Shown one piece after another: positions 25,131-34,225 of a DNA stretch of 42,360 bases. Within the stretch, counting starts at the first letter, position 1. Each line of letters begins with the position of its first letter. Under the pieces are notes generated by a model. That model did not search any database. It was given only the letters and a program-made list of their open reading frames with translations, and was not told the origin of the DNA. A program made the translations under genes and the position numbers. Source of the stretch: Oleispira sp963933055 (GTDB lineage: Bacteria; Pseudomonadota; Gammaproteobacteria; Pseudomonadales; Oceanobacteraceae); the NCBI GenBank assembly GCA_963933055.1, contig CAWVSY010000030.1, forward strand, positions 1 to 42,360, read 5' to 3'.

Positions 25131-25577
25131 ATGTCATTAGGTAATATTTTTGATATCGCGGGTTCAGGCATGAATGCACAGTCAATCCGCCTTAATACCA
25201 CCGCAAGTAACATTGCTAATGCGGAAAGTGCGAGCAGCAGCATTGATGAAACCTATCGTGCTCGTAAGCCATTCTTTGCGGTAATGCATAACGAATATTT
25301 AAACGTGAATAAAAATAATCAATTTCATGATAAAGGTGAAAACATTGGCGCCGGTGTTGAAGTAAAAGGCATTGTCGAAAGTGATGCACCTTTACAGCCA
25401 CGCTTTCAGCCAGATCATCCGCTCGCGAATGAAGAAGGTTATGTGTATTACCCCAATGTGAATGTGGTAGAAGAAATGACCGATATGATGTCTTCTTCAC
25501 GCAGTTATCAGATGAATGTTGAGGTTCTGAAAACGGCTAAACAAATGCTTCAACGCACGTTAATGCTGGGAGAATAA
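25131..25577 (+). CDS. flgC: Flagellar proximal rod protein FlgC
   Basis: This 148-aa rod subunit has the N-terminal FDIAGSGMNAQSIRLNTTAS and ASNIANAES pattern and the C-terminal VNVVEEMTDMMSSSRSYQMN coiled region of the FlgC family. Length is close to that of E. coli FlgC (134 aa). It sits between flgB and flgD with 2-bp gaps on both sides, and its ribosome site (AGGAG) overlaps the end of flgB. Confidence 0.97.
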   Translation: MSLGNIFDIAGSGMNAQSIRLNTTASNIANAESASSSIDETYRARKPFFAVMHNEYLNVNKNNQFHDKGENIGAGVEVKGIVESDAPLQPRFQPDHPLANEEGYVYYPNVNVVEEMTDMMSSSRSYQMNVEVLKTAKQMLQRTLMLGE

Positions 25578-25579
25578 TT

Positions 25580-26377
25580 ATGTCAGCAATCGATAATTCA
25601 AACCCAGCATCTTCGGTATTAGATCAATATGCTAATACGACAAAAAATGCAGAAAAACCTAAAACAAATGAAATGGGGCAAGACGAGTTTTTAAAACTCA
25701 TGATTGCCGAGCTGAATAACCAAAACCCGTTAGACCCTCAAGATAACGGTGAATTTATTGCGCAATTGGCTCAGTTTTCTACGGTTGAAGGTTTGGATAA
25801 ATTAAATACAACCGCCGATGGCATGTCTGATGGCATGCGCTCTAGCCAAGCCTTGCAAGCGTCTTCTTTGGTTGGCCAATCGGTGATTGTGAAAGGTAAT
25901 GACCTAGGTTTGTTATTAAATAAAGGCATCATCAGCAGCCAAACCGATTTGCCCGATTCGGCCAGTGATTTAAAACTGAATATTCAAGATGAAAATGGTC
26001 AGTTATTAGAGCAAATAGATTTAGGGAACCACGCTAAAGGTGAGATGACTGTGCGTTGGGATGGTTTGAACTTGATGCTGGATGGGAAAATTGTTGATCT
26101 AGATTATGGCAAGCTGAATCGTCAGGAATTTTATGTTGATGAAAATGGTGAGCAGGTTCTTGATGAATCTGGGCAGCCGATTCAAGTGCCTTACCCTGCA
26201 GGTGAATACAGTTTTAAAGTTACCGGTAATACTGGTGGTAAAACAGAAGAATTTGCAACCTTGATGAGTGCTCGAGTCGATAGCGTTAGCTTAAGCCCAA
26301 CCGGTAGCGCAACGTTAAATCTTGCCGGTGGCAAGCGTGCTGCAATGGCAGACATCAAGCAGATTGTTAACGAATAA
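25580..26377 (+). CDS. flgD: Hook assembly cap protein FlgD
   Basis: This 265-aa scaffold caps the growing hook and is later shed. The N-terminal part has the export-related GQDEFLKLMIAELNNQNPLD (33-52) and the QLAQFSTVEGLDKL segment typical of FlgD. The C-terminal part holds FlgD Ig-like and Tudor-like domains (YPAGEYSFKVTGNTGG, 203-218). It is slightly longer than E. coli FlgD (231 aa). flgE starts 24 bp downstream. Confidence 0.96.
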   Translation: MSAIDNSNPASSVLDQYANTTKNAEKPKTNEMGQDEFLKLMIAELNNQNPLDPQDNGEFIAQLAQFSTVEGLDKLNTTADGMSDGMRSSQALQASSLVGQSVIVKGNDLGLLLNKGIISSQTDLPDSASDLKLNIQDENGQLLEQIDLGNHAKGEMTVRWDGLNLMLDGKIVDLDYGKLNRQEFYVDENGEQVLDESGQPIQVPYPAGEYSFKVTGNTGGKTEEFATLMSARVDSVSLSPTGSATLNLAGGKRAAMADIKQIVNE

Positions 26378-26401
26378 TGGTAGAGTCGTGGAGAAATTAT
26401 T

Positions 26402-29400
26402 ATGAGTTTTAATATTGGTTTAAGTGGTATACGCGCGGCTTCTACAGATTTGGAAGTAACCGGTAATAACGTTGCTAACGCAAGCACCACAGGTTTTAAA
26501 GAATCTCGTGCAGAATTTAGCGATGTTTATACCAGCACCTTGCTTGGCACAGGCAGTAAGCCGGTAGGCAGTGGGGTGATGGTTGAAAATGTGCGTCAAG
26601 AATTTAGCCAAGGTAATATCAGTGGTACTGAAAATGCTTTGGATATGGCGATTGATGGTAACGGCTTTTTTATTCTAGAAGATCGAGGTTCCATTTCTTA
26701 TACGCGTGCGGGTCTTTTTGGCTTGGATAAAGAAGGCTATGTTGTAGCGAATAACAATAGTCGAGTGCAAGGTTTTGATGCTAATGCTGATGGGGTTGTG
26801 AGTGGTGTTTTAGGCAGTATTCAGATCCAAGTAGGCAACCAAGCACCTGCGTTAACCAGCCGAGTTTCCGCAATTTTGAACCTCGATGCGGGCGAAGAGG
26901 TTCTGCAAGAGCAAGGCTTGCAACTGGTTTCTAATGGCCTTTCGATTGGCGTTGCAGACTCTGGTATTATTGAATCAACATCCTCTATTCTAGTCGCTGC
27001 AGGGCAACCGACTACCGCAGGTGTGCCAGCATTATTAGACTGGACTGGGGGGAATATTTTAGCGGGTGCTGGTGGTGTAGCAGATACTGGTTATGCCGCA
27101 GGTATTCAAATGAGTTTTGATATTGGTGATGGCAATGGTTTGCAAGCAATTACACTTGAAGGCGTTGCCGCAGGCAGTACTCAGCAAGATGTTTTAAATG
27201 ATATTCAAAAGCAGCTAAATACCGTATTTGGCTCACAACAATTAACCGCTACCGTGTCAGGTACTGGTGAATTATTAGTTACCCGAGCTGGAATTAATGG
27301 CACCAATGGCACCAGTTTTACCATGACCACAACGGGTGCTTGGGATGCTACGTTTGGTGCTAACGGTGGTGTACAGGCAGGCATTGCAGGTTCGCAATTG
27401 TTTGTTGGATCTGCGCCAATTAATGCAGATTTCCGCTCCATTCCTGGTACTTCGACAACGACTCGTACAACGGCAACCCCTCCATTAGGCATTGTAGCAT
27501 CTGATGCCGGTGCACCGCATAAATTAACGGCTGATAATACGTTTACGACCTTAGATATAAGCACAGTAGGAACGAATGTATTGGCGTTGAGTATTGCTAC
27601 CGAAGGTGGTGCAACTTACCCCATTAATTTAAGTGAAGCTGCTTGGATCGGCGCTGCACCCACTAACTTCGCAAGTGTTACCCCAGCAGAAATTGTTAAC
27701 CAAATTAATACCCAAATTAATGCAACTTCGGGTGGCCCTGCGCTATCTGAAACGGTTGCCTCCATTGTCTCTGGACGCATTGAGTTTAATGCCAATGTAC
27801 CGCCAGCCGCGAACGGCGATTTTGTACAAATTGCAGATAATACGGTGAGCTCAAATGTTTATAACTTAAATAATATTGGTTTCTTAAGTACCAATCGATT
27901 TGATGCGGGTACTGAGCCTGTTATCGCCAATAACCAATTTAATTTAGAAGTAACCAGTAGCACAGGCAATGGCGCGGGTCCATTCCAGATTACTATTCCG
28001 CCAAATAATTATGCGAGCCTTGAGGATGTTGCTGTTGCAGTACAGCAGCAAATCGATGTGTATATCGGTGCGGGTGGTTTGAATGGCAAAGTAACGGTTG
28101 CAGCCGTGGGTGGGCAGTTAGTTTTTACGAATACGAATACCGGCAGCACTGAAGGGATTGCTATTACGGCAACGGCGGGTGAACCATTAGCCGCTGCGGC
28201 ATTAGGTTTGAATAGTTTGTTCTCGGTCAATGGCCAAGATGAAGTCGATAAAAGCAATTCTTTCCGTTTAAATTTAACAGTACCTGCACCGGATTTAGAA
28301 AATCGTTCAGGTTCGGTATTGATTTCTTTGGATGAGGACTACCGCTCCGTTCAGCAATTAGCGACCAGTATTAACCGTCAATTGAACAGCCAGAATGCGG
28401 ATGATTATATAGGGGTTCGTGCGCAAGCGGTTGAAATATCCCCCAAAGTTGTACCGCCTCAATTCACCTTAGAGTTGGTGGCCGTAGAAGAGGGTGAAGC
28501 TTCTATTATTAGTCTTTCGGATATTACTGCCTCAGGCCCTGATACAAGTTCAGAAGCGTTGTTTGCAATCTTACAATCAAACCCAGCAGACGGCAGTTTA
28601 TTTACCGCAGGGATTGAAGGTGTGAATAATCAATATCCTGAACAGACGGCTATTATTGTTGATCCTGATGGTAATAAAACAACGGTTAAGATCCCTGAAG
28701 GGACAGAAGCCAATGAAATTGCCAGTGTTTTTAATCAGCAGGCAGGCATTACCGCAACCGCTAAAACCGTTATGACCATTCCGCTATCGAGTTACAATAA
28801 TCCTGGTAATACCATGAAATTATTGGTGAATGGTCAGGCATTAACCTCTACAACATTGCCTGAAATTGCTGAAGAAATTATCAGCTTCCGCTCAACTACC
28901 TTACCTGGTTTTACCGCTGAGGTGAGTGAGACTGGTGATTTGATTATTACCAACGAAATTGGCCGCGATGTAAAGGTTGAGATCACAAGTCCATCACCAA
29001 CAGACAGTCTAGTTGTGCAGGGTGCGGTTAATACCGGTCCGGTGGTATTGGGAGGAACCGCTACTGCCGCGACAGCTGCCGCCGTTGGTGGGCATATAAC
29101 CTTCACGTTAAACGAAGGGTATAAAATGCAAGAACCGTCTCCAGTGGTTTCAGGGTTATTTGGAGCACTAACGGAGGATGAGTTTACGCCAGTGGTGCTG
29201 AATGCGTTTGATCCTAGCGATCAGAATACTTACAACCACGCAACGTCAACCACGACCTATGATAGCTTGGGTAATGCCCATGTTATGACACAGTTTTTTG
29301 TTAAAGAACCGCTAGACCCTGCGCGTCCAAACGAAGCGAATATTTGGGCTATGTACGTTCAAGTGGATGGAAAAGAAGTCGGTGACCCAGACTCAACCTT

Positions 29401-30040
29401 GCCCTTCCCAGAAAATTTAGTGCCTACTCGCTCGCGTCATGAACTGTTTTTTAATCAGGATGGAACGTTAGATACAGAAGCGACAGGGGATATTTATGTG
29501 ACTAACTGGGACCCAGTGGATGCAGCAGGTGATCCAACAGGGGCGATGACATCGCTGAATGTTTTGGAAGGTGGTTTACCTTTAACTGAGCCAGCATCAA
29601 ATTCTAACTTTCAAATTATTTTGGATGGTTCAACTCAGTTCGGTAGTTCTTTTGCCGTAAGTGAAGTCAATCAAAACGGTTATACAACGGGTCGATTGGC
29701 GGGCCTAGAAGTTGACCAAGAAGGGGTAATCTTCGCTCGTTATACCAACGGCCAAGCACAAGTCTTGGGGCAGGTTGCTTTAGCAAATTTCCGCAACCCA
29801 GAAGGGCTTACGCCATTAGGGGATACTGGCTGGGCTGAATCGTTTGAGTCGGGCGTTGCGACAGTGGGCTCACCGCGAACCGCTTCTTTTGGTCAGGTTC
29901 GAGCGTCAGCATTAGAAGATTCTAACGTTGATATTTCAGAAGAATTGGTTGGTTTAATTATCGCTCAGCGTAATTTCCAGGCCAGTGCGAAAACCATTGA
30001 AACAATGGATCAGGTAACTCAAACCATTTTGAATATCTAA
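26402..30040 (+). CDS. flgE: Flagellar hook protein FlgE, greatly enlarged
   Basis: At 1212 aa this hook subunit is about three times the length of the E. coli protein (402 aa). The ends are standard: N-terminal SGIRAASTDLEVTGNNVANA (8-27), DMAIDGNGFF, and C-terminal DISEELVGLIIAQRNFQASA. The FlgE D2-type segment (TSTTTYDSLGNAHVMTQFFV) lies near 950-1060. Between about 150 and 930 is an extra region of Thr/Gly/Asn-rich beta repeats, with recurring units such as TQQDVLNDIQKQLN, LEDVAVAVQQQID and VQQLATSINRQLN that resemble flagellin/hook IN modules. This should add large surface domains to the hook. The reading frame is intact, and no start or stop codon suggests fusion of separate genes. Confidence 0.95.
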   Translation: MSFNIGLSGIRAASTDLEVTGNNVANASTTGFKESRAEFSDVYTSTLLGTGSKPVGSGVMVENVRQEFSQGNISGTENALDMAIDGNGFFILEDRGSISYTRAGLFGLDKEGYVVANNNSRVQGFDANADGVVSGVLGSIQIQVGNQAPALTSRVSAILNLDAGEEVLQEQGLQLVSNGLSIGVADSGIIESTSSILVAAGQPTTAGVPALLDWTGGNILAGAGGVADTGYAAGIQMSFDIGDGNGLQAITLEGVAAGSTQQDVLNDIQKQLNTVFGSQQLTATVSGTGELLVTRAGINGTNGTSFTMTTTGAWDATFGANGGVQAGIAGSQLFVGSAPINADFRSIPGTSTTTRTTATPPLGIVASDAGAPHKLTADNTFTTLDISTVGTNVLALSIATEGGATYPINLSEAAWIGAAPTNFASVTPAEIVNQINTQINATSGGPALSETVASIVSGRIEFNANVPPAANGDFVQIADNTVSSNVYNLNNIGFLSTNRFDAGTEPVIANNQFNLEVTSSTGNGAGPFQITIPPNNYASLEDVAVAVQQQIDVYIGAGGLNGKVTVAAVGGQLVFTNTNTGSTEGIAITATAGEPLAAAALGLNSLFSVNGQDEVDKSNSFRLNLTVPAPDLENRSGSVLISLDEDYRSVQQLATSINRQLNSQNADDYIGVRAQAVEISPKVVPPQFTLELVAVEEGEASIISLSDITASGPDTSSEALFAILQSNPADGSLFTAGIEGVNNQYPEQTAIIVDPDGNKTTVKIPEGTEANEIASVFNQQAGITATAKTVMTIPLSSYNNPGNTMKLLVNGQALTSTTLPEIAEEIISFRSTTLPGFTAEVSETGDLIITNEIGRDVKVEITSPSPTDSLVVQGAVNTGPVVLGGTATAATAAAVGGHITFTLNEGYKMQEPSPVVSGLFGALTEDEFTPVVLNAFDPSDQNTYNHATSTTTYDSLGNAHVMTQFFVKEPLDPARPNEANIWAMYVQVDGKEVGDPDSTLPFPENLVPTRSRHELFFNQDGTLDTEATGDIYVTNWDPVDAAGDPTGAMTSLNVLEGGLPLTEPASNSNFQIILDGSTQFGSSFAVSEVNQNGYTTGRLAGLEVDQEGVIFARYTNGQAQVLGQVALANFRNPEGLTPLGDTGWAESFESGVATVGSPRTASFGQVRASALEDSNVDISEELVGLIIAQRNFQASAKTIETMDQVTQTILNI

Positions 30041-30061
30041 TTTATTTTCTTTACAGCTTTG

Positions 30062-30118
30062 CGGCAGACCATCACCGCCTAATAAATTATTAGGCTGAGG
30101 GTTTGCCGTTTATCTTTG
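30062..30118 (+). terminator. Composite hairpin after flgE
   Basis: An outer stem (CGGCAGACC at 30062-30070 with GGTTTGCCG at 30100-30108, one G-T pair) encloses a second perfect inverted repeat (GCCTAATAA/TTATTAGGC, 30077-30095). It is followed by TTTATCTTT. It probably ends the flgBCDE transcript before the sigma54 promoter of flgF. Confidence 0.6.
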
Positions 30119-30183
30119 CCGCTTTCTTTCTCCAACCCCTAAAAATCCGCTTAACTCGTTATAAAACAAACACTTTTAAAATC

Positions 30184-30199
30184 TGGCACTACCCTTGCA
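30184..30199 (+). promoter_or_regulatory. Sigma54 promoter of flgFGHI
   Basis: TGGCACTACCCTTGCA is a full match to the -24/-12 consensus TGGCAC-N5-TTGCA. It lies about 50 bases upstream of the flgF ATG. Confidence 0.92.
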
Positions 30200-30249
30200 A
30201 AGTACTAACGTAATAGAAATTAATTGTTAGATTTTTCAGGAGTTTGATT

Positions 30250-31002
30250 ATGGATCGCGCATTATATATCGCAATGTCCGGAGCCAAACAAAATACGGTA
30301 AGCCAGACAGCTCATTCAAATAATTTGGCCAATGCCAGTACCACAGGTTTTCGTTCAGATTACACACAGTCGAGAGCAATGCCTGTTTTTGGTGATCATT
30401 TTCCTACTCGCGCATTTGCCATGGCTGAACGTCCAGCCAGTGATTTACGTCAAGGACCGCTGCAAGAAACAGGGCGCTCATTAGATGTAACGATTGAGGG
30501 CGCTGGTTGGTTCGTTGTTGAAGGCGCTGATGGTGAAGAAGCTTATACTCGCGCTGGTGATTTATCTGTCGACCCAGAAGGTCGTCTAATTAATGGTCGT
30601 GGTCTGCAACTACTTAGTGATGGTGGTCCTGCGGTTATTCCTCCTTTTGAAACAATTGAAATTGCACGAGACGGTACTATTTCTATTCGCGCTCAAGGTG
30701 AAGGGTCTGAAGCTGTTGCAGAAGTCTTACAGATCAGAATGGTAAATCCAGATAGCCAAAGCTTAGAGAAAGGAACTGATGGTTTGTTTCGAATTCGTGG
30801 CCGACAGCCAGGTGATCCAGGAGCAGAAATTGATCCTAACATGTCTTTAGTCAGTGGTTTTATCGAAGGCAGTAATGTCAATGCAGTCACAGAATTAACA
30901 CAAGTATTGGCGATGAATCGTCAATATGAAATGCAAGTGAAGTTAATGAAAACCGCCGATGAAAATAGTGCGGCAACAACACAACTATTAAGTGCGCAAT
31001 AA
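30250..31002 (+). CDS. flgF: Flagellar rod protein FlgF
   Basis: This 250-aa proximal-rod protein begins MDRALYIAMSGAKQNTVSQT and has SNNLANASTTGFRSD plus the C-terminal NAVTELTQVLAMNRQYEMQ of FlgF/FlgG-type rod proteins. The ATG at 30250 is preferred because AGGAG is eight bases upstream; an in-frame TTG two codons earlier is too close to that site. It is first in the flgFGHI transcript and is followed 10 bp later by flgG. Confidence 0.96.
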   Translation: MDRALYIAMSGAKQNTVSQTAHSNNLANASTTGFRSDYTQSRAMPVFGDHFPTRAFAMAERPASDLRQGPLQETGRSLDVTIEGAGWFVVEGADGEEAYTRAGDLSVDPEGRLINGRGLQLLSDGGPAVIPPFETIEIARDGTISIRAQGEGSEAVAEVLQIRMVNPDSQSLEKGTDGLFRIRGRQPGDPGAEIDPNMSLVSGFIEGSNVNAVTELTQVLAMNRQYEMQVKLMKTADENSAATTQLLSAQ

Positions 31003-31012
31003 GGGGTGATGT

Positions 31013-31798
31013 ATGCATTCAGCATTATGGGTAAGTAAAAGCGGTTTAGAAGCACAAGATCTTGCATTAACCGTGGTCTCAAACAATCTGGCAAACGTAT
31101 CAACAACGGGCTTTAAAAAAGATCGCCCAGTATTTGAAGATTTGCTGTATCAGATTCAACGTCAGCCAGGGGCAAATTCGTCAGCGGATACACGACTACC
31201 TTCGGGCTTACAAGTCGGTACGGGTGTAAGAACTGCGGGTACGCAAAAAGTATTTACTACGGGCAGTATGCAGCTGACGGATCAGCCGTTGGATATGGCC
31301 GTGAATGGTCGCGGATTTTTTCAGATTCAAATGCCTGATGGCACCACGTCTTATACTCGTGATGGCACATTTCACATCAATGCGGAAGGCACGATTGTGA
31401 ACGTGAATGGCTACGTACTGCAGCCACAAATTGATATTCCTGAGTTAACCAATCAATTAACCATCAGTAAAGACGGTATCGTCCAAGCCACCTTATTTGG
31501 CGATCCAACACCGCAAGAATTAGGTCAGCTTGATTTGGTCGATTTCATTAATCCGGCGGGCTTACAGTCAACCGGTGGCAACCTTTATAAAGAAACGGCG
31601 GCAAGTGGCGCACCCAATGTGGGTATCGCCGCAAACGATGGTTATGGCACCATTGAACAAGGCGCTTTGGAAAATTCAAACGTCGAAGTTGTTGAAGAAT
31701 TGGTAAAAATGATTACGGTTCAGCGTGCTTACGAAATGAACTCTAAGGTTGTTTCAGCGGCGGATCAGATGCTGCAATTCTTGACGCAAAATACGTAA
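31013..31798 (+). CDS. flgG: Flagellar distal rod protein FlgG
   Basis: This 261-aa protein matches FlgG in length (260 aa in E. coli). It has the N-terminal SALWVSKSGLEAQDLALTVV and NNLANVSTTGFKKDRPVFED, a central DMAVNGRGFFQIQMPDGTTS and the C-terminal ALENSNVEVVEELVKMITVQ. It builds the distal rod that passes through the P and L rings. AGGGGTG precedes the start. Confidence 0.98.
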   Translation: MHSALWVSKSGLEAQDLALTVVSNNLANVSTTGFKKDRPVFEDLLYQIQRQPGANSSADTRLPSGLQVGTGVRTAGTQKVFTTGSMQLTDQPLDMAVNGRGFFQIQMPDGTTSYTRDGTFHINAEGTIVNVNGYVLQPQIDIPELTNQLTISKDGIVQATLFGDPTPQELGQLDLVDFINPAGLQSTGGNLYKETAASGAPNVGIAANDGYGTIEQGALENSNVEVVEELVKMITVQRAYEMNSKVVSAADQMLQFLTQNT

Positions 31799-31845
31799 TT
31801 AAACAAACCTTAAAAAACCGACATAAAATGATGCGGAGAAAGAGT

Positions 31846-32553
31846 ATGAAAGCACTTAAATGTTTAGTTCCCGCAAGGATGATAGTCGCAATCGTGACGG
31901 CACTTGTTGTGACAGGTTGCACCAGCGTACCTTTGGAAAAGGACGTTTATCCGAATGATCCAGAATACGCGCCAGTGCCGTCTTCATCGCTACAGGCTGC
32001 ACCAAGTATTAATGGATCGCTGTATAAAACAAACTACAGTTTAAGTTTATTTTCGGATCAGCAAGCAACGCAAGTAGGTGACATTATTACGGTGATTTTT
32101 GATGAGCAATATAACTCATCAAAATCGGCAGAAACTTCATCGAAAAAAGATTCAAGCAATACTTCTAATCCCGCAAATGTTCTCAATACGGTCCCCGGCT
32201 GGAGAAATTTAGGGCTAGATATCAACCTTGATCACAATCGTTCTTTTAAAGGCTCCGGTGATGCAGATCGCAGTAATAGCCTAAGTGGCACGATTTCTGT
32301 AACAGTAGCCGATATCTTACCCAGTGGCGTTCTGCAAATACGCGGTGAGAAATGGTTAACCTTAAGTGAAGGTGACGAATATATTCGTATTATGGGGTTG
32401 ATTCGACCTCAGGACATTACGCCGCAGAATACCGTAATGTCTAGCAAAGTCGCTGATGCACGGATTAAATTTGGCGGTCGAGGCAACTTAAATAACGCAA
32501 CGAAAGAAGGTTGGTTTGGACGCATGACAAACAGTCCATGGTGGCCTTTCTAA
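31846..32553 (+). CDS. flgH: Flagellar L-ring lipoprotein FlgH
   Basis: This 235-aa outer-membrane lipoprotein forms the L ring. Its signal peptide ends in lipobox VVTGC, so lipidation is expected at Cys25. Conserved FlgH stretches are QVGDIITVIFDEQYNSSKSA, SNSLSGTISVTVADILPSGV and LIRPQDITPQNTVMSSKVAD. The chosen ATG (31846) has GGAGA upstream; an earlier in-frame ATG at 31828 would include that site inside the gene. flgI follows 31 bp later. Confidence 0.96.
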   Translation: MKALKCLVPARMIVAIVTALVVTGCTSVPLEKDVYPNDPEYAPVPSSSLQAAPSINGSLYKTNYSLSLFSDQQATQVGDIITVIFDEQYNSSKSAETSSKKDSSNTSNPANVLNTVPGWRNLGLDINLDHNRSFKGSGDADRSNSLSGTISVTVADILPSGVLQIRGEKWLTLSEGDEYIRIMGLIRPQDITPQNTVMSSKVADARIKFGGRGNLNNATKEGWFGRMTNSPWWPF

Positions 32554-32584
32554 ACAAACGCATAGAAATTTAGGGTGAATTCAG

Positions 32585-33727
32585 ATGGAATATGTGACAG
32601 AAAAAGGGCTAACGAAAATATATATGATGATTATTTGGCGCTTTGTAGCTTTCATTATTTTGACGTTTCCACTTGTTTTCAATACCGCTCATGCCGAGCG
32701 TATTAAAGATATCACCTCGATAGCAGGGGTGCGCAGTAATCAACTCATTGGCTATGGTTTGGTTGTTGGTTTGGATGGCAGTGGTGATAAAGCGCCGTTC
32801 ACGACTCAGACGTTTCGAAATATGATGGCAGAGTTTGGTATTACTATTCCTCAAGGGGTTGATCCCAAACTTAAAAATGTGGCTGCGGTATCAATAACCG
32901 CAGAAATGCCCGCGTTTGCTAAACCAGGGCAGCGACTCGATATTACTGTTTCATCGTTAGGTAATGCAAAAAGTTTGCGGGGTGGTTCGTTATTATTTGC
33001 ACCGCTTAAAGGCGCTGATGGACAAGTTTATGCCATTGCTCAAGGTAACTTAGTCGTTGGCGGTTTTGGCATACAAGGCAATGATGGTTCAAAGCTTACG
33101 GTGAATGTACCGAGTGTCGGTCGCATTCCTAATGGTGCGACGATTGAGCGCTCCATTCCTAATGCTTTTGGGCATGGCGATAGTTTGATTTTAAATTTAG
33201 ACCAGCCTAATTTTACCACGGCGCGCCACATCATTGATCATCTAAATGATTTGTTAGGGCCTGGTACGGCCGAGGCTTTAGACGCTACGTCCATTCGCTT
33301 AAGTGCACCAAGAGACTTAAGTCAGCGAGTATCATTTTTATCGGTTGTCGAAAATATGGAAGTTGAAATGGGTCAGGCGCGAGCGAAAGTGATTATTAAT
33401 TCGCGCACCGGCACGATTGTAATGGGGCAAAATGTTAGAATTGATGCCGTTGCTGTCACTCATGGAAGCTTAACCGTGACGATACAAGAAAACTTAGAAG
33501 TGACTCAGCCTAATGCGCTTGCCGGCGGAGAAACGGCGATTGTGCCTAAAACGCAAATTAATGCCGAGCAAGAAAATAATCGCATGTTTAAATTTGGCCC
33601 AGGGGTTTCTTTGAGCCAAATAGTTGATGCGGTGAATGAAGTTGGCGCAGCACCTGGTGATTTAATGGCTATACTAGAAGCATTGAAACAAGCGGGTGCT
33701 TTAAAAGCCGAGCTGATCGTAATCTAG
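32585..33727 (+). CDS. flgI: Flagellar P-ring protein FlgI
   Basis: This 380-aa periplasmic protein forms the P ring around the rod. The mature start is ERIKDITSIAGVRSNQLIGY after a signal peptide ending AHA. Conserved segments include GLVVGLDGSGDKAPFTTQTF, GQRLDITVSSLGNAKSLRGG and the C-terminal GAAPGDLMAILEALKQAGAL. The first ATG gives a 13-residue extension before MMIIWRF; start at the inner ATG pair (32624) is also possible. FlgA, encoded in this window, is its assembly partner. A small unknown gene follows instead of flgJ. Confidence 0.96.
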   Translation: MEYVTEKGLTKIYMMIIWRFVAFIILTFPLVFNTAHAERIKDITSIAGVRSNQLIGYGLVVGLDGSGDKAPFTTQTFRNMMAEFGITIPQGVDPKLKNVAAVSITAEMPAFAKPGQRLDITVSSLGNAKSLRGGSLLFAPLKGADGQVYAIAQGNLVVGGFGIQGNDGSKLTVNVPSVGRIPNGATIERSIPNAFGHGDSLILNLDQPNFTTARHIIDHLNDLLGPGTAEALDATSIRLSAPRDLSQRVSFLSVVENMEVEMGQARAKVIINSRTGTIVMGQNVRIDAVAVTHGSLTVTIQENLEVTQPNALAGGETAIVPKTQINAEQENNRMFKFGPGVSLSQIVDAVNEVGAAPGDLMAILEALKQAGALKAELIVI

Positions 33728-33740
33728 ATGAGAGGTATAA

Positions 33741-34034
33741 ATGTCAGACTCAAATCCTTTATTAGATGACATTGAAGCATTATCTACAGAAATTTATTCG
33801 CTGCTAAAACAGGGCGTTAAAGCGTTGAGTGAAAAGCGGATTGAGCAGCGACAGCAGAAAATTGAATTGTTGTTTATACACCGAGATCGCCTCAGCCAAA
33901 AAGACCAAGACCGGTTGAGCGCAATGCTCAAGAAAGATGAGGTTGTTAAACAACAATTAGTATTGGAACAACAGGCTTATCACAACCGGAATATTAAACG
34001 GTCAAAGTTAAAACTTTATAATCAAAATAGTTGA
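33741..34034 (+). CDS. Small helical protein between flgI and flgJ, unknown function
   Basis: This 97-aa protein starts at an ATG with GAGAGG six bases upstream, 13 bp after flgI, so it belongs to the flgFGHI transcript. It is highly charged and predicted almost wholly helical, with heptad-like spacing (residues 17-60, LKQGVKALSEKRIEQRQQK). It is basic at the C-terminus (KRSKLKLYNQNS) and has no cysteine or membrane segment. In size and character it resembles flagellar export chaperones of the FliT/FlgN type, but I see no family motif. In most relatives flgJ directly follows flgI, so this is an added gene or a poorly conserved one. Confidence 0.65.
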   Translation: MSDSNPLLDDIEALSTEIYSLLKQGVKALSEKRIEQRQQKIELLFIHRDRLSQKDQDRLSAMLKKDEVVKQQLVLEQQAYHNRNIKRSKLKLYNQNS

Positions 34035-34042
34035 AAATCCAC

Positions 34043-34127
34043 ATCATAAAATAGACCCGCAATGTAGGTCGCGACTTTAGCCCGACGTTTATCCAGATTT
34101 TGTTGGCCTAAAGACCAACCTACAAAA
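34043..34127 (+). repeat. REP-like palindromic element, copy 1
   Basis: The unit starts with a 44-base block (34043-34086) containing TGTAGGTCGCGACTTTAGC and ends with AAAGACCAACCTACAAAA (34110-34127). TGTAGGT/ACCTACA and CTTTAG/CTAAAG pair across it, so it can fold as an imperfect hairpin. GTAGGT...CTTTAGCCC is typical of dispersed intergenic REP elements in marine and freshwater gammaproteobacteria. Confidence 0.75.
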
Positions 34128-34148
34128 CCTATTTGTTAATTTATCCAC

Positions 34149-34166
34149 AAAGACCAACCTACAAAA
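34149..34166 (+). repeat. Partial second copy of the REP right arm
   Basis: AAAGACCAACCTACAAAA repeats exactly the 18 bases at 34110-34127. Both copies are preceded by TTTATCCA-type sequence, so this is a duplicated right half. Confidence 0.75.
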
Positions 34167-34181
34167 TTTATATGATTATTA

Positions 34182-34225
34182 ATCATAAAATAGACCCGCA
34201 ATGTAGGTCGCGGCTTTAGCCCGAC
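34182..34225 (+). repeat. REP-like element, copy 2 of the 44-base left block
   Basis: These 44 bases repeat 34043-34086 with a single difference (GCGG instead of GCGA before CTTTAGCCC). The right arm is not repeated after it. Confidence 0.85.

Noticed and set aside
26402..30040. FlgE as an artefactual fusion of two genes
   Set aside because: One frame runs without interruption, with FlgE features at both ends and uniform repeat style between, and FlgK and flagellin are enlarged in the same manner.
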